Below are positions 8,553-16,555 of a DNA stretch of 64,000 nucleotides, piece by piece. The DNA is from JAIVJZ01 sp035645695 (GTDB lineage Bacteria; Acidobacteriota; Blastocatellia; Pyrinomonadales; Pyrinomonadaceae). Under the pieces are notes generated by a model. The model saw nothing but the letters and a program-made list of their open reading frames with translations, was not told where the DNA came from and made no database searches. The DNA is taken from positions 21,482 to 85,481 of the forward strand of contig DASQMC010000040.1 in the NCBI GenBank assembly GCA_035645695.1. Direction: 5' to 3'. Each line of letters starts with the position of its first letter. The first letter of the stretch is position 1. The position numbers were made by a program, and so were the translations under genes.

Positions 8553-9524
8553 ATGAGATTAGCGCATCCGAAAGGGCTGCTGTTCGTCATCGGCGGCGGT
8601 GAGGATAAAGAGGGCGACTGCACCATTCTCGCTGAGTTCGTCAGGCTCGCGGGTGGAAGCCGTGCGCGCCTCGTCGTGATGACGGTCGCGACGGACGAAC
8701 CGGAAGAAGTCGGCCGGGAATACCGGAAAGTCTTCCGGCGACTCGGTGTAAAGAGCGTGCGCGTGGTGGACGTATCGGCGCGCAGCGACGCCTCCGACAA
8801 GAAACTGCTCGGTGCGCTGAAACAGGCCACGGGCGTCTTTTTCACGGGCGGCGACCAACTCCACGTCACGTCGCTGATCGGCGGGAGCGAGATGGATTTG
8901 CTGCTCCACGAGTTATACGAGCGTGGCGTCATCATCGGCGGCACGAGCGCGGGCGCGGCGATGATGTCAAGTTCGATGTTCGTGCGCGGGAGCGGGGAAG
9001 AGAATCCGCGCCTCGAAAATTTGCAACTCGGACCGGGCGTGGAGTTTGTGCTCGGCGGCATGATCGACACGCATTTCTCACAGCGCGGGCGTCATGGCCG
9101 TCTCATCTCGGCCGTCGCGCAGTATCCGCACGATCTGGGCATCGGCATTGACGAGAACACCGCCCTCGTCGTGAAAGACGACATCTTTGAAGTGATCGGC
9201 GAAGGCGCGGTGACCGTGATCGACGCCGGCGCGCTGACCTACACGAACGTTCCCGCGCTCGAACCGAACGAGGGGCTGGCGCTCTACAACGTCAAACTTC
9301 ATATCCTGCCCGCCGGTCATCGTTTCAGCCTGAGCGAGCGGCAGCCCATCATCGAGAAGCACTCGCGCGCCGAGAACGCGACGACCCGCGTGCGCCGCGT
9401 GGCGAAGCCCAAAACTCCCTCGACCGCGAGCAACGGCGCAAAGAAAAGCGGCGGCAAGAGTTCAAAGAAAAGCGCGAAGAGAAGTTCAAAGAAAAGTTAT
9501 TACGCGGCGGCGAACAACGATTGA
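8553..9524 (+). CDS. cphB: Cyanophycinase
   Basis: This intracellular serine exopeptidase of family S51 cuts cyanophycin into beta-Asp-Arg dipeptides. ATG 8553 is preferred to an in-frame TTG at 8541. The motifs are FVIGGGEDK, FFTGGDQLH, the nucleophile in IGGTSAGAA (Ser132) and DTHFSQRGRHGRL. At 323 residues it is longer than a typical cyanophycinase of about 270. The extra length is a C-terminal tail (after about residue 275) rich in Lys and Ser (KKSGGKSSKKSAKR). No signal peptide is seen, so the enzyme is cytosolic. It heads the operon cphB-cphA-iadA, with 55 bases to cphA. Confidence 0.95.
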   Translation: MRLAHPKGLLFVIGGGEDKEGDCTILAEFVRLAGGSRARLVVMTVATDEPEEVGREYRKVFRRLGVKSVRVVDVSARSDASDKKLLGALKQATGVFFTGGDQLHVTSLIGGSEMDLLLHELYERGVIIGGTSAGAAMMSSSMFVRGSGEENPRLENLQLGPGVEFVLGGMIDTHFSQRGRHGRLISAVAQYPHDLGIGIDENTALVVKDDIFEVIGEGAVTVIDAGALTYTNVPALEPNEGLALYNVKLHILPAGHRFSLSERQPIIEKHSRAENATTRVRRVAKPKTPSTASNGAKKSGGKSSKKSAKRSSKKSYYAAANND

Positions 9525-9579
9525 GACAAGGGGGGCGCGCCGAACGCGCCTCCTTGAGAACCTACAAGGGGTGACGAGC

Positions 9580-12237
9580 ATGAGAATCGGCAAAATCAGG
9601 ACGCTGGCCGGGCCTAACATCTATAACTACAAGCCCGTGCTGGTGATGACGCTCTATCTGGAGGACTTGGCCGAGACCGAAAGCTGCGACGTGCCCGGCT
9701 TCAACGGGCGCCTCCTTGCGCTTCTGCCCGGACTCGCGGAGCATCATTGTTCCAAAGGCCGCCCCGGCGGCTTCGTCGAGCGATTGGAGACTGGCACGTA
9801 CTTCGGCCACATCGTCGAACACGTCGCGCTTGAACTCTCCGGCGCGGCGGGCGTGCCGGTCTACTACGGCAAGACGCTCTATGCGGACGAACCGGGTTGC
9901 TACAACGTCGTCGTCGCCTACAAGGCCGAGCGCGGGATGCGCTACCTGTTGGAAACGGCGGTCGAACTCGTCGGCGCGCTCGTCCGAAACGTTCCTTACC
10001 CGCTCGAAGAGAAAATTCAGGAGGCGCGCCGCATCATCGCGCGCACCGAACTGGGGCCGAGCACGCGCGCCATCGTGGACGCCGCGCGTCGCCGCGACAT
10101 TCCGTGGGTTCGGGTCAACAACGACAGCCTCGTCCAACTCGGTTACGGCAAGAACAGCCGTCTGATACAGGCCGCGATGACGAGCCGGACGGGCGGCATC
10201 GCCGTCGAGATCGCGGGCGACAAGGAACTGACCAAGTTCATGCTCGAACGCGCCGATCTTCCCGTGCCGCGCGGGGTGGTGGCCGAGTCGGCCGACGAAG
10301 CCATTGACGCCCTGTCGGAAATAGGCGGCGCGGTCGTCGTCAAACCTTTGGACGGCCATCAGGGCAAAGGCGTCTCGCTTAATCTCACCACCGAAATCGA
10401 AGTGCTGGAAGCCTTCCGGATCGCGCGGCAACATGGGCATGATGTGCTCGTCGAAGAGATGTACGAGGGGCGTGATTACCGCGTGCTCGTCGTCGGCGGG
10501 AAACTCGTCGCCGCCAGCGAACGCGTACCCTGCCACGTCGTCGGCGACGGCGCGCACACGCTCGGCGAGTTGATCGAGATCGCCAACCTCGACCCGCGAC
10601 GCGGCGATGGGCACGACAACGTGCTGACGAAGATTAAAGTCGATGACGTGATGCTCGCCTACCTGCGCAAACGCAACCTGAACTTCGAGCATGTGCCGGC
10701 GGCGGGCGCACGCGTCTTTCTGCGCGAGACGGGAAATCTCTCGACGGGCGGCACGGCCATCGACGTAACGGACGACGTTCACCCGGAAGTGCGTCGGCTC
10801 TGCGAACGCGCCGCACGCGTCGTCGGCCTCGACATCTGCGGCCTCGACCTCGTCGCCTCGGACATCGCCCAACCGTTGCAGGCGGGGAACGGATTCATCG
10901 AAGCCAACGCCGCGCCGGGCTTGCGCATGCATACGGCGCCAACTCAGGGTCGGCCGCGCGACGTGGGCGGCGCGATCATCGACATGCTCTACCCGCACGA
11001 TGCGCAGGCGCGCATCCCCGTCATTTCCATCACCGGCACGAACGGCAAGACGACCGTCACGCGCATGATCGGCCACGTCCTACAGGAAATGAACTGGTGC
11101 GTCGGCATGACGACCACCGACGGCATCCACATCGGCGGCGAACTCGCCTCGCGCGGCGACACGACGGGGCCGCACTCGGCGCGCGTCGTGCTCTCCGACC
11201 CGACCGTGGAAGTCGCCGTGCTGGAGACGGCGCGCGGCGGCATCACGCGCCGCGGACTCGGCTACGACTGGTCGGACATCTCCGTGATCACCAACATCCG
11301 CGAAGACCACATCGGGCAGGACGGCATCCGCGACATAGAGGATTTGGTTCACATCAAATCGCTCGTCGCCGAGCGCGTCCGCGAGGGCGGCACGCTCATC
11401 CTCAACGCGGACGACGAGCAATGCGTGCGGCTCATCGAGAACAATCGCGTCCGGCGCACGAATAAACAGTTCATCTATTTTTCGCTCGATTACACAAACG
11501 TGCTGATCCGTAAATATCTGGAGATCGGCGGCGCGGCGTTTTTCGTGCGCGGCGGCCGGATCGTGGAAGCCGTCGGGGGCGACGAGCACGATGTTGTCGC
11601 TGTCGCGGATGTCCCCGTGACGATGGGCGGGACAGCGCAATTTCAGGTGTCGAACGTGCTGGCGGCCGTCGCCGCCTGCCGCGCGCACGGGGTCTCGCGC
11701 GATAACGTCGCCGCCGCGCTCAAGTCGTTTCGCAACGACGAGCACAACCCTGGGCGCGCGAACCTCTACGCGGTCGGCGCGGGCTACGTGATAGTTGACT
11801 ACGGGCACAACCCCGACGCCTTCAAAGCCGTCGCTCACATGGCCGCGCTCTGGCACGGGCGACGCGTGACGGCCATCCTCGGCGTTCCCGGCGACAGGGA
11901 CGATCAACTGATCAAAGAGTCGGGGCGCGTCGCCGCGCGCGGTTTCCAACGCATCATCATCAAGGAAGACAAAGACCTGCGCGGGAGGCGGAAGGGCGAG
12001 GTGGCCGGCCTGCTCTGTCGTACCATCAATGCAGAATCGCCGGAGCGCGAATGCCTGACGGTGCTCGACGAAGTCGAAGCCTTCTCCGCCGAAATCGGCG
12101 AGTTGAAACAGGGCGACGTGATCGTTGTCTTCTACGATAAACTCGAACCCATCCTCGAAGTGCTCGCACGGCACGGAGCCGTCCCAGCCGCGAGCATCGG
12201 CGAGATCGAGCCGCAATTAAGCCGCGCTACGATCTGA
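9580..12237 (+). CDS. cphA: Cyanophycin synthetase
   Basis: This enzyme builds multi-L-arginyl-poly-L-aspartate, a nitrogen store, using ATP. ATG 9580 has AAGGGG 9 bases upstream; a GTG at 9571 abuts that site and is rejected. The 885-residue length is normal. The N-terminal domain begins RIGKIRTLAGPN. An ATP-grasp region (about 215-475; VVVKPLDGHQGKGV, GLDICGLDLV) adds Asp to the backbone. The Mur ligase-like half begins at about 480 with the P-loop GTNGKTT (486-492), followed by TARGGI and VVDYGHNPD, and adds Arg. It lies between cyanophycinase and the dipeptidase, as expected for a storage operon. Confidence 0.97.
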   Translation: MRIGKIRTLAGPNIYNYKPVLVMTLYLEDLAETESCDVPGFNGRLLALLPGLAEHHCSKGRPGGFVERLETGTYFGHIVEHVALELSGAAGVPVYYGKTLYADEPGCYNVVVAYKAERGMRYLLETAVELVGALVRNVPYPLEEKIQEARRIIARTELGPSTRAIVDAARRRDIPWVRVNNDSLVQLGYGKNSRLIQAAMTSRTGGIAVEIAGDKELTKFMLERADLPVPRGVVAESADEAIDALSEIGGAVVVKPLDGHQGKGVSLNLTTEIEVLEAFRIARQHGHDVLVEEMYEGRDYRVLVVGGKLVAASERVPCHVVGDGAHTLGELIEIANLDPRRGDGHDNVLTKIKVDDVMLAYLRKRNLNFEHVPAAGARVFLRETGNLSTGGTAIDVTDDVHPEVRRLCERAARVVGLDICGLDLVASDIAQPLQAGNGFIEANAAPGLRMHTAPTQGRPRDVGGAIIDMLYPHDAQARIPVISITGTNGKTTVTRMIGHVLQEMNWCVGMTTTDGIHIGGELASRGDTTGPHSARVVLSDPTVEVAVLETARGGITRRGLGYDWSDISVITNIREDHIGQDGIRDIEDLVHIKSLVAERVREGGTLILNADDEQCVRLIENNRVRRTNKQFIYFSLDYTNVLIRKYLEIGGAAFFVRGGRIVEAVGGDEHDVVAVADVPVTMGGTAQFQVSNVLAAVAACRAHGVSRDNVAAALKSFRNDEHNPGRANLYAVGAGYVIVDYGHNPDAFKAVAHMAALWHGRRVTAILGVPGDRDDQLIKESGRVAARGFQRIIIKEDKDLRGRRKGEVAGLLCRTINAESPERECLTVLDEVEAFSAEIGELKQGDVIVVFYDKLEPILEVLARHGAVPAASIGEIEPQLSRATI

Positions 12238-12250
12238 GGAGGGGCGCATT

Positions 12251-13399
12251 ATGTTAACGCTTGTCGAGAACGGCGAAATCTACGCGCCCGCCGCACTCGG
12301 CAGGCGCGACGTGCTGATTCTCGACCGGCGCATCGCGCGCATCGGCGACGTTGACGCCGCCGCGCTCGCCGCGCTCGGACTGGAACTCGAAACAATCGAC
12401 GCGCGCGGCTGCCTCGTCACGCCCGGCCTCATCGACCCGCACCAGCACCTGCTCGGCGGAAGCGGCGAGAAAGGTTTCAGCACGCAGACGCCCGAAGTTT
12501 ACGCGAGCGAACTCGCCCGCGCGGGCATCACCACGGTCGTCGGCTGCCTCGGCGTCGACACGACGACGAAGACGATGACCGGCCTGCTGGCGAAAGCCAA
12601 GGGCTTGAACGAAGAAGGACTCACGGCCTACATCCTCTCCGGCGGCTACGGCATCCCTCCCGTCACGCTCACGGGAAGCGTCCGCGACGACATCATCCTG
12701 ATCGCGGAAGTGATCGGCGCGGGCGAGGTCGCCATCTCCGACGAACGCGCGACGGCGCACGACGCGCCCGAACTCGCCAAAGTCGTCAAAGACGCATACG
12801 TCGGCGGTTTGCTCGCGCGCAAGTGCGGCGTCACGCACGTCCACGTGGGCGAAGGAACGGCGCGGCTCAAACTGCTCCGCGCCCTGATCGACGACTACGA
12901 GATCGCGCCGTCGCTCATCTACCCGACACACGTCGAACGCAACGAGCGTCTGATGCGCGAGGCGGTCGAACTCGCCGCGCGCGGCTCCTACGTCGACCTC
13001 GACACGGTGGCCGAAGACCTGCCCGAGTGGCTCGGCTTCTACCTCGACCACGGCGGCGACCCCGCGCGCCTCACCGTCTCTTCCGACGCCTCAATCAACA
13101 GCCCGCACACACTCTTCGCGCAAATTCGCGGTTGCATTCTCGAACACGGCTTCCCGCTCGCGCAGACGCTTTCGCACGTCACCGCGAACACGGCCGCCGT
13201 CCTCAAACTCGAACACAAAGGCCGCATAGAAGTAGGCCGCGACGCCGACCTGCTCGTCCTGCGCAAAGACACACTGGAGATCAAGGACGTGGTCGCAGGC
13301 GGCCGCCGCCTCGTCCGCGACGGCGAACTCGTCTTCAGTGAAAATTTCCTCTCGGAGAGCAATCGCCTGATCAGGCTGGAAGGTAAGAATCGGGATTAG
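12251..13399 (+). CDS. iadA: Isoaspartyl dipeptidase
   Basis: This zinc amidohydrolase (family M38) hydrolyses beta-aspartyl dipeptides. After cyanophycinase has acted, it would split beta-Asp-Arg into Asp and Arg. The 382-residue protein has the metal motif DPHQHLLGG (His64, His66), GITTVVGCLGVD, HVHVGEG, a THVERN segment and SSDAS with the catalytic Asp. The ribosome site AGGAGGGG lies 7 bases before ATG 12251. The cphA stop is 13 bases upstream, so the genes are co-transcribed. The stop codon at 13397-13399 directly abuts the 3' end of the convergent tRNA-Leu. Confidence 0.94.
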   Translation: MLTLVENGEIYAPAALGRRDVLILDRRIARIGDVDAAALAALGLELETIDARGCLVTPGLIDPHQHLLGGSGEKGFSTQTPEVYASELARAGITTVVGCLGVDTTTKTMTGLLAKAKGLNEEGLTAYILSGGYGIPPVTLTGSVRDDIILIAEVIGAGEVAISDERATAHDAPELAKVVKDAYVGGLLARKCGVTHVHVGEGTARLKLLRALIDDYEIAPSLIYPTHVERNERLMREAVELAARGSYVDLDTVAEDLPEWLGFYLDHGGDPARLTVSSDASINSPHTLFAQIRGCILEHGFPLAQTLSHVTANTAAVLKLEHKGRIEVGRDADLLVLRKDTLEIKDVVAGGRRLVRDGELVFSENFLSESNRLIRLEGKNRD

Positions 13400-13729
13400 T
13401 GGTGCCGAGGGAGGGACTCGAACCCTCACGGCCTTACGGCCAACGGATTTTCTTACCACTACGGCTTTCGCCGCCCGCCTCGAAAGACGGTTTGTGGTCT
13501 GGACGATGCCTTCTCCATGCACTCACCTGAGATGTTTAGGAGGGAGCCGTCTCGTCTCTACACTTTGCTGACTCGTAACACGAGAGAGCCAGCCTTAGCT
13601 CGGCGTTGCCAGCAGCATTTGATTGCTGTTGAGGGTTCACCGACTTTGACTCCATTCACGTCGGGGTTTCCCGGCCGACGTGCTCAAATTAAATTAAGTC
13701 CGTCGCGTCTGCCATTCCGCCACCCCGGC
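13400..13729 (-). tRNA. tRNA-Leu(UAA) split by a group I intron
   Basis: Read on the minus strand, the 5' exon (13729-13696, 34 nt) begins GCCGGGG and ends CGGACTT; the 3' exon (13451-13400, 52 nt) begins AAAATCCG and ends in an encoded CCA. The acceptor GCCGGGG pairs with CCTCGGC (one G-T), the anticodon stem ACGGA pairs with TCCGT, and the T arm is GAGGG-TTCGAGT-CCCTC. A long class II variable arm (GGCCGTAAGGCC) marks it as Leu. Joining the exons gives the loop CTTAAAA with anticodon TAA. The intron falls after the first anticodon base (U34), the classic cyanobacterial/plastid position. The CCA end abuts the iadA stop. Confidence 0.93.
13452..13695 (-). ncRNA. Self-splicing group I intron in tRNA-Leu(UAA)
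   Basis: The 244-nt intron has no reading frame for a homing enzyme. The 5' splice site follows exon CUU; a GAG about 10 nt into the intron can form P1 with a U-G wobble at the cut. The conserved P/Q segment reads GGCAACGCCGAGCTAAGGC (transcript sense; 13610-13592). The R segment is TGTAGAGACGAGACGGC (13562-13546); its GACG can pair with CGTC downstream (P7, guanosine site). A GNRA-capped P9 (CGGCGAAAGCCG, 13473-13462) lies near the 3' end, and the intron ends in G. Size and element order closely match the 249-nt Anabaena intron as I recall it. Confidence 0.9.
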
Positions 13730-13859
13730 ACCATGCGCGGAAAGATAGCACGGCGGCGGCGGCACGGCCAACTTCTTCACACATCTCGCTCGCTAATGCT
13801 AAAATGCCCGCGTGTCATCAATCACGGAGCCGGTTTCAGCCGAACCACGGTCAAAGGTA

Positions 13860-14363
13860 ATGACTGAAGAGCAAGAAGTTTTTCATCGCCACATCCAGCG
13901 CGCGGGACTTAAACGCACGGCGCAACGTGATCTCATCCTCGAAGTTTTTCTGCGCACCGAGGAACACCTGTCGAGCGAAGACCTCTACCGGCTCGTGCAA
14001 AAGGAAGACCCGGAGATCGGGCAGACCACCGTCTATCGCACGCTCAAACTCTTAACCGACGCCGGGCTGGCGCGCGAGGTGCGTTTCGGCGACGGCCGCA
14101 CGCGCTACGAACACAATTACAAACACCCGCACCACGACCACCTGATCTGCACCGACTGCGGAAAGACCATAGAATTCTACTCCGAAGAACTCGAAGCCCT
14201 TCAGGACGCCATCGCCGCCAAGCACGGTTTCGAGTCCACGCACCACACGCTGCGCATGTTCGGCACCTGCTCCGACTGCCGCGACAGCAGCGGCAAGCTG
14301 AAAAAAGATGAATCCGCCGCCGAGCCGCGTGTGAGATTCGCCACCGCGCCGAGCACGCACTGA
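13860..14363 (+). CDS. fur: Fur/PerR-family metalloregulator
   Basis: A 167-residue winged-helix repressor. LKRTAQRDLILEVF and TTVYRTLKLLTDAGL form the DNA-binding domain. HPHHDHLICTDC carries the regulatory metal site, and the second CxxC (CSDC) completes a structural zinc site. Such proteins repress iron-uptake or peroxide genes when metal is bound. ATG 13860 gives a normal N-terminus, although AAAGG lies only 2 bases upstream; the alternative GTG 13812 follows a TAAAAT box and could be a leaderless start. Whether it senses iron or peroxide cannot be told from sequence alone. Confidence 0.88.
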   Translation: MTEEQEVFHRHIQRAGLKRTAQRDLILEVFLRTEEHLSSEDLYRLVQKEDPEIGQTTVYRTLKLLTDAGLAREVRFGDGRTRYEHNYKHPHHDHLICTDCGKTIEFYSEELEALQDAIAAKHGFESTHHTLRMFGTCSDCRDSSGKLKKDESAAEPRVRFATAPSTH

Positions 14364-14366
14364 ATC

Positions 14367-14487
14367 AAAGGGAAAAGGTGAAAGGGTAAGGGGTAAGGGC
14401 AACCGGAAACCGTTCCGTCCGCCGTCTCCCCTTTTACCTTTCCCCTTTCCCCTTTCCCTTTCCCCTTTCCCCTTTCTCCTTTTTACA
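14367..14487. repeat. Heptamer inverted repeat, unit aaagggg
   Basis: The left arm (14367-14400) is made of purine units such as aaaggga, aaaggtg and aaagggt; the right arm (14427-14487) is a run of tttcccc units. The arms are roughly complementary with unit-number differences. The loop holds ccggaaaccgttccg-type pairing. It occupies the gap after the fur stop (14363). The same unit recurs at 56501-56620. Confidence 0.85.
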
Positions 14488-14569
14488 TTTGCCTCCCGTT
14501 GTTGTAAGTTCCGATCCGTCTCCCGCGGAAATTTAGTCTTTCAGTTTGAGAACAGTGTGGGGGTGTGCG

Positions 14570-15151
14570 ATGAGTGTGAACGTGGAGTTTGTGCCGGACG
14601 GTCATCACGGCGTGGTGTCCGAGGGAACGTATCTATGGGACGCTGCGAAGCGGTTGGGCTTGCGCCTGCCCGCCGAGTGCGAGGGGCGCGGCGAATGCGA
14701 CACGTGCGCCGTGGTCGTCAGAGAGGGCGCGACGTTATTATCCGGTCTGACCGGGGCTGAACGCGAGCATCTCAGTCCCGAACGGCTCGCGGCGGGTGAG
14801 CGACTCGCTTGCCAGACGAAGGTCGAGCGGGCGGGCGACCTCGTGCTCGAACCCGTGCCGGTGACGGTGCGGCAGGAGACGACGGAGGAAGTGAAACAGG
14901 ATTTGCGCGCCGAATTTCGCGAGATGCCTTTGCAGCAAAAACTCGCTACGCTCATCGAACTCGAAGCCATCGCCGCCACGCAGACGTTCAAGGCCATCGC
15001 CGACGTGCCCGCCTCATATTTCGAGAAGGGACTGGATTACGTCGCCAGCTTCGGCCGCGCGCGCGCCCGTCGTGAGCGACAGGCTCGCCGCCCCGCCGAA
15101 CATGTCTCGGGCGCGAAGAAAAGTCCCGGAGCCGACAAGTCTCCTTCGTAA
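14570..15151 (+). CDS. 2Fe-2S ferredoxin with C-terminal helical extension
   Basis: A 193-residue protein starting at ATG 14570 after a GGGGGTG site. Residues 1-95 are a plant-type [2Fe-2S] ferredoxin fold; CEGRGECDTC supplies three cluster cysteines (C-x5-C-x2-C) and LACQT the fourth. Residues about 100-170 form a helical region (VKQDLRAEFREMPLQQKLATL, ASYFEKGLDYVASFG) that I cannot assign, followed by a Lys/Ser-rich end. It would carry electrons in the cytoplasm; the partner is unknown. It stands between the Fur regulator and an exported peptidase, so iron-dependent control is possible but unproven. Confidence 0.87.
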   Translation: MSVNVEFVPDGHHGVVSEGTYLWDAAKRLGLRLPAECEGRGECDTCAVVVREGATLLSGLTGAEREHLSPERLAAGERLACQTKVERAGDLVLEPVPVTVRQETTEEVKQDLRAEFREMPLQQKLATLIELEAIAATQTFKAIADVPASYFEKGLDYVASFGRARARRERQARRPAEHVSGAKKSPGADKSPS

Positions 15152-15174
15152 AACTTTTCCAGCCTCGTCTTACA

Positions 15175-15215
15175 CGCGCGACGGGCGCGACGCACGCGTC
15201 CACGCCCGTCGCGCG
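15175..15215. terminator. 13-bp hairpin before the M28 peptidase
   Basis: A perfect 13-bp stem (15175-15187 with 15203-15215) lies between the ferredoxin stop and the peptidase start (15224), leaving only 8 bases to the ATG. It may end ferredoxin transcripts or structure the leader of the peptidase mRNA. There is no T run. Confidence 0.5.
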
Positions 15216-15223
15216 ATTCACAC

Positions 15224-16264
15224 ATGAAAAAGATGTCGCCATCTTCCGCCACGCCGCCCCGTCGCGTCCGCACATCCGCGCGTTTAAATTACAGGCTCGT
15301 GCTTCTCCTGCTTCTCTCGTCCGTCTTTACGGCCTGCAACGCCGATCCGGCGATCAACAAGACGGGGGGCAACGCTTCGCCCGCCGCCGCTCCCGCCACG
15401 ACGACCGAGACGCGCCCCAGGTTCGACGGCGAGCGCGCCTTCTCGCACGTGCGCAGGATGGTCGAGTTGGGGCCGCGCCCCTCAGGCTCGGCGGAACTCG
15501 CGCGCACGCGCGAGTACATCACAAGCGAACTGCAAGCGGCGGGTCTTAAAGTGACGACGGACGAGTTCACGGCGCAAACTCCGGGCGGCGCGCGGCGGAT
15601 GGCGAACCTGACGGCCGAACTCGCGGGCGAATCGACGGACATCATCATCGTCGCCAGCCATTACGACACGAAGGCTTACAAAGAGTTTCGCTTCGTCGGC
15701 GCGAACGACGGCGGTTCTTCGACGGGCGCGCTCATCGAGATCGCGCGCTCGCTCGCCGCAAACGGAGGCGGCAAGCCGCGCTTCACATATCGTTTCGTCT
15801 TCTTCGACGGCGAAGAAGCCGTCTGCGGTGACTGGAGCGAATGCACGAACGCGGGCGCACCCGACAACACCTACGGGAGCCGCCGCTACGTCGCGGGGCT
15901 CGCCGAGCGCGGCGAGACAAAACGAGTGCGCGCCTTGATCCTGCTCGACATGATCGGTTACACCGATCTGTCGATCCCGCGCGAGACGTTGAGCACGCCG
16001 TGGCTCGTGGACATCATCTGGCAGACGGCGCGCGAACTCGGCCACGCCGCGCACTTTCCCAACACGGAGCATACCGTGGAAGACGATCACGTTCCGTTCC
16101 TGCGCGCAGAGATTCCGGTCGTCGATCTCATCCAACTCGGCGATTACCCTTACTGGCATCAGGCCGGTGATACGCTCGATAAAATCTCGCCGCGCAGTTT
16201 GCAGATCGTCGGCGAGACGGTCATCGCCAGCCTGCCGCGCATCGAACAACGCCTCGCCCGCTAA
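15224..16264 (+). CDS. M28-family zinc peptidase or glutaminyl cyclase-like lipoprotein
   Basis: A 346-residue exported protein with a long basic N-terminus, a hydrophobic core (residues 24-35) and a lipobox ending at Cys38 (VFTAC), so it is probably lipid-anchored. The M28 metal ligands are His146 (SHYDTK), Asp162 (GANDGGSSTG), Glu197/198 (FFDGEEA), an Asp in LLDMIGYTD and a His in the final WHQAGDTLDKI. The arrangement fits secreted glutaminyl-peptide cyclotransferase-like M28 enzymes or aminopeptidases; sequence alone does not separate them. There is no clear ribosome site, because a hairpin sits just upstream. Confidence 0.87.
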   Translation: MKKMSPSSATPPRRVRTSARLNYRLVLLLLLSSVFTACNADPAINKTGGNASPAAAPATTTETRPRFDGERAFSHVRRMVELGPRPSGSAELARTREYITSELQAAGLKVTTDEFTAQTPGGARRMANLTAELAGESTDIIIVASHYDTKAYKEFRFVGANDGGSSTGALIEIARSLAANGGGKPRFTYRFVFFDGEEAVCGDWSECTNAGAPDNTYGSRRYVAGLAERGETKRVRALILLDMIGYTDLSIPRETLSTPWLVDIIWQTARELGHAAHFPNTEHTVEDDHVPFLRAEIPVVDLIQLGDYPYWHQAGDTLDKISPRSLQIVGETVIASLPRIEQRLAR

Positions 16265-16281
16265 TATCAGGTCTATGAGTC

Positions 16282-16524
16282 GTGGCGGGCGCGCAGTATC
16301 AGGCGACGCTCATCACGACGGCCGAGTCGGATTCGCGCGTCGATCCGCTGCACGCGCGCAAGTTCGCCGCCGCGTTGCAAGCGGCGAACAAATCGGCGCA
16401 CCCCGTCTTGCTTCGCGTCGAGACGAAAGCGGGGCACGGCGCGGGCAAGCCTCTGACGAAGCAGATCGCGAAGGCGACCGACGTGTGGAGTTTTCTGTTC
16501 TGGCAACTCGGCATGAGCGCTTGA
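16282..16524 (+). pseudogene. C-terminal remnant of a prolyl oligopeptidase (S9)
   Basis: The 80 codons from GTG 16282 match only the last part of family S9 prolyl oligopeptidases: QYQATLITTAESDSRVDPLH carries the catalytic Asp region and ETKAGHGAGKP the catalytic His. The nucleophile Ser and the whole beta-propeller are missing. A TGA at 16276-16278 lies in frame just upstream and the M28 stop is at 16264, so there is no room for the rest. This looks like the surviving tail of a deleted gene of about 700 residues. Expression is doubtful. Confidence 0.8.
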
Positions 16525-16555
16525 GAGAGAGCGCGCGCGGACGACGGAGAAAACG

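Noticed and set aside
9562..12216. Two long minus-strand frames (504 and 378 codons) opposite cyanophycin synthetase
   Set aside because: They are shadows of a strongly coding GC-rich gene: Asp/Arg/Val-rich translation, no domain, no ribosome site.
13400..13729. tRNA-like end at 13400 as a phage or island attachment site
   Set aside because: No integrase, no direct repeat of the tRNA end and no foreign block; the interruption is a group I intron.
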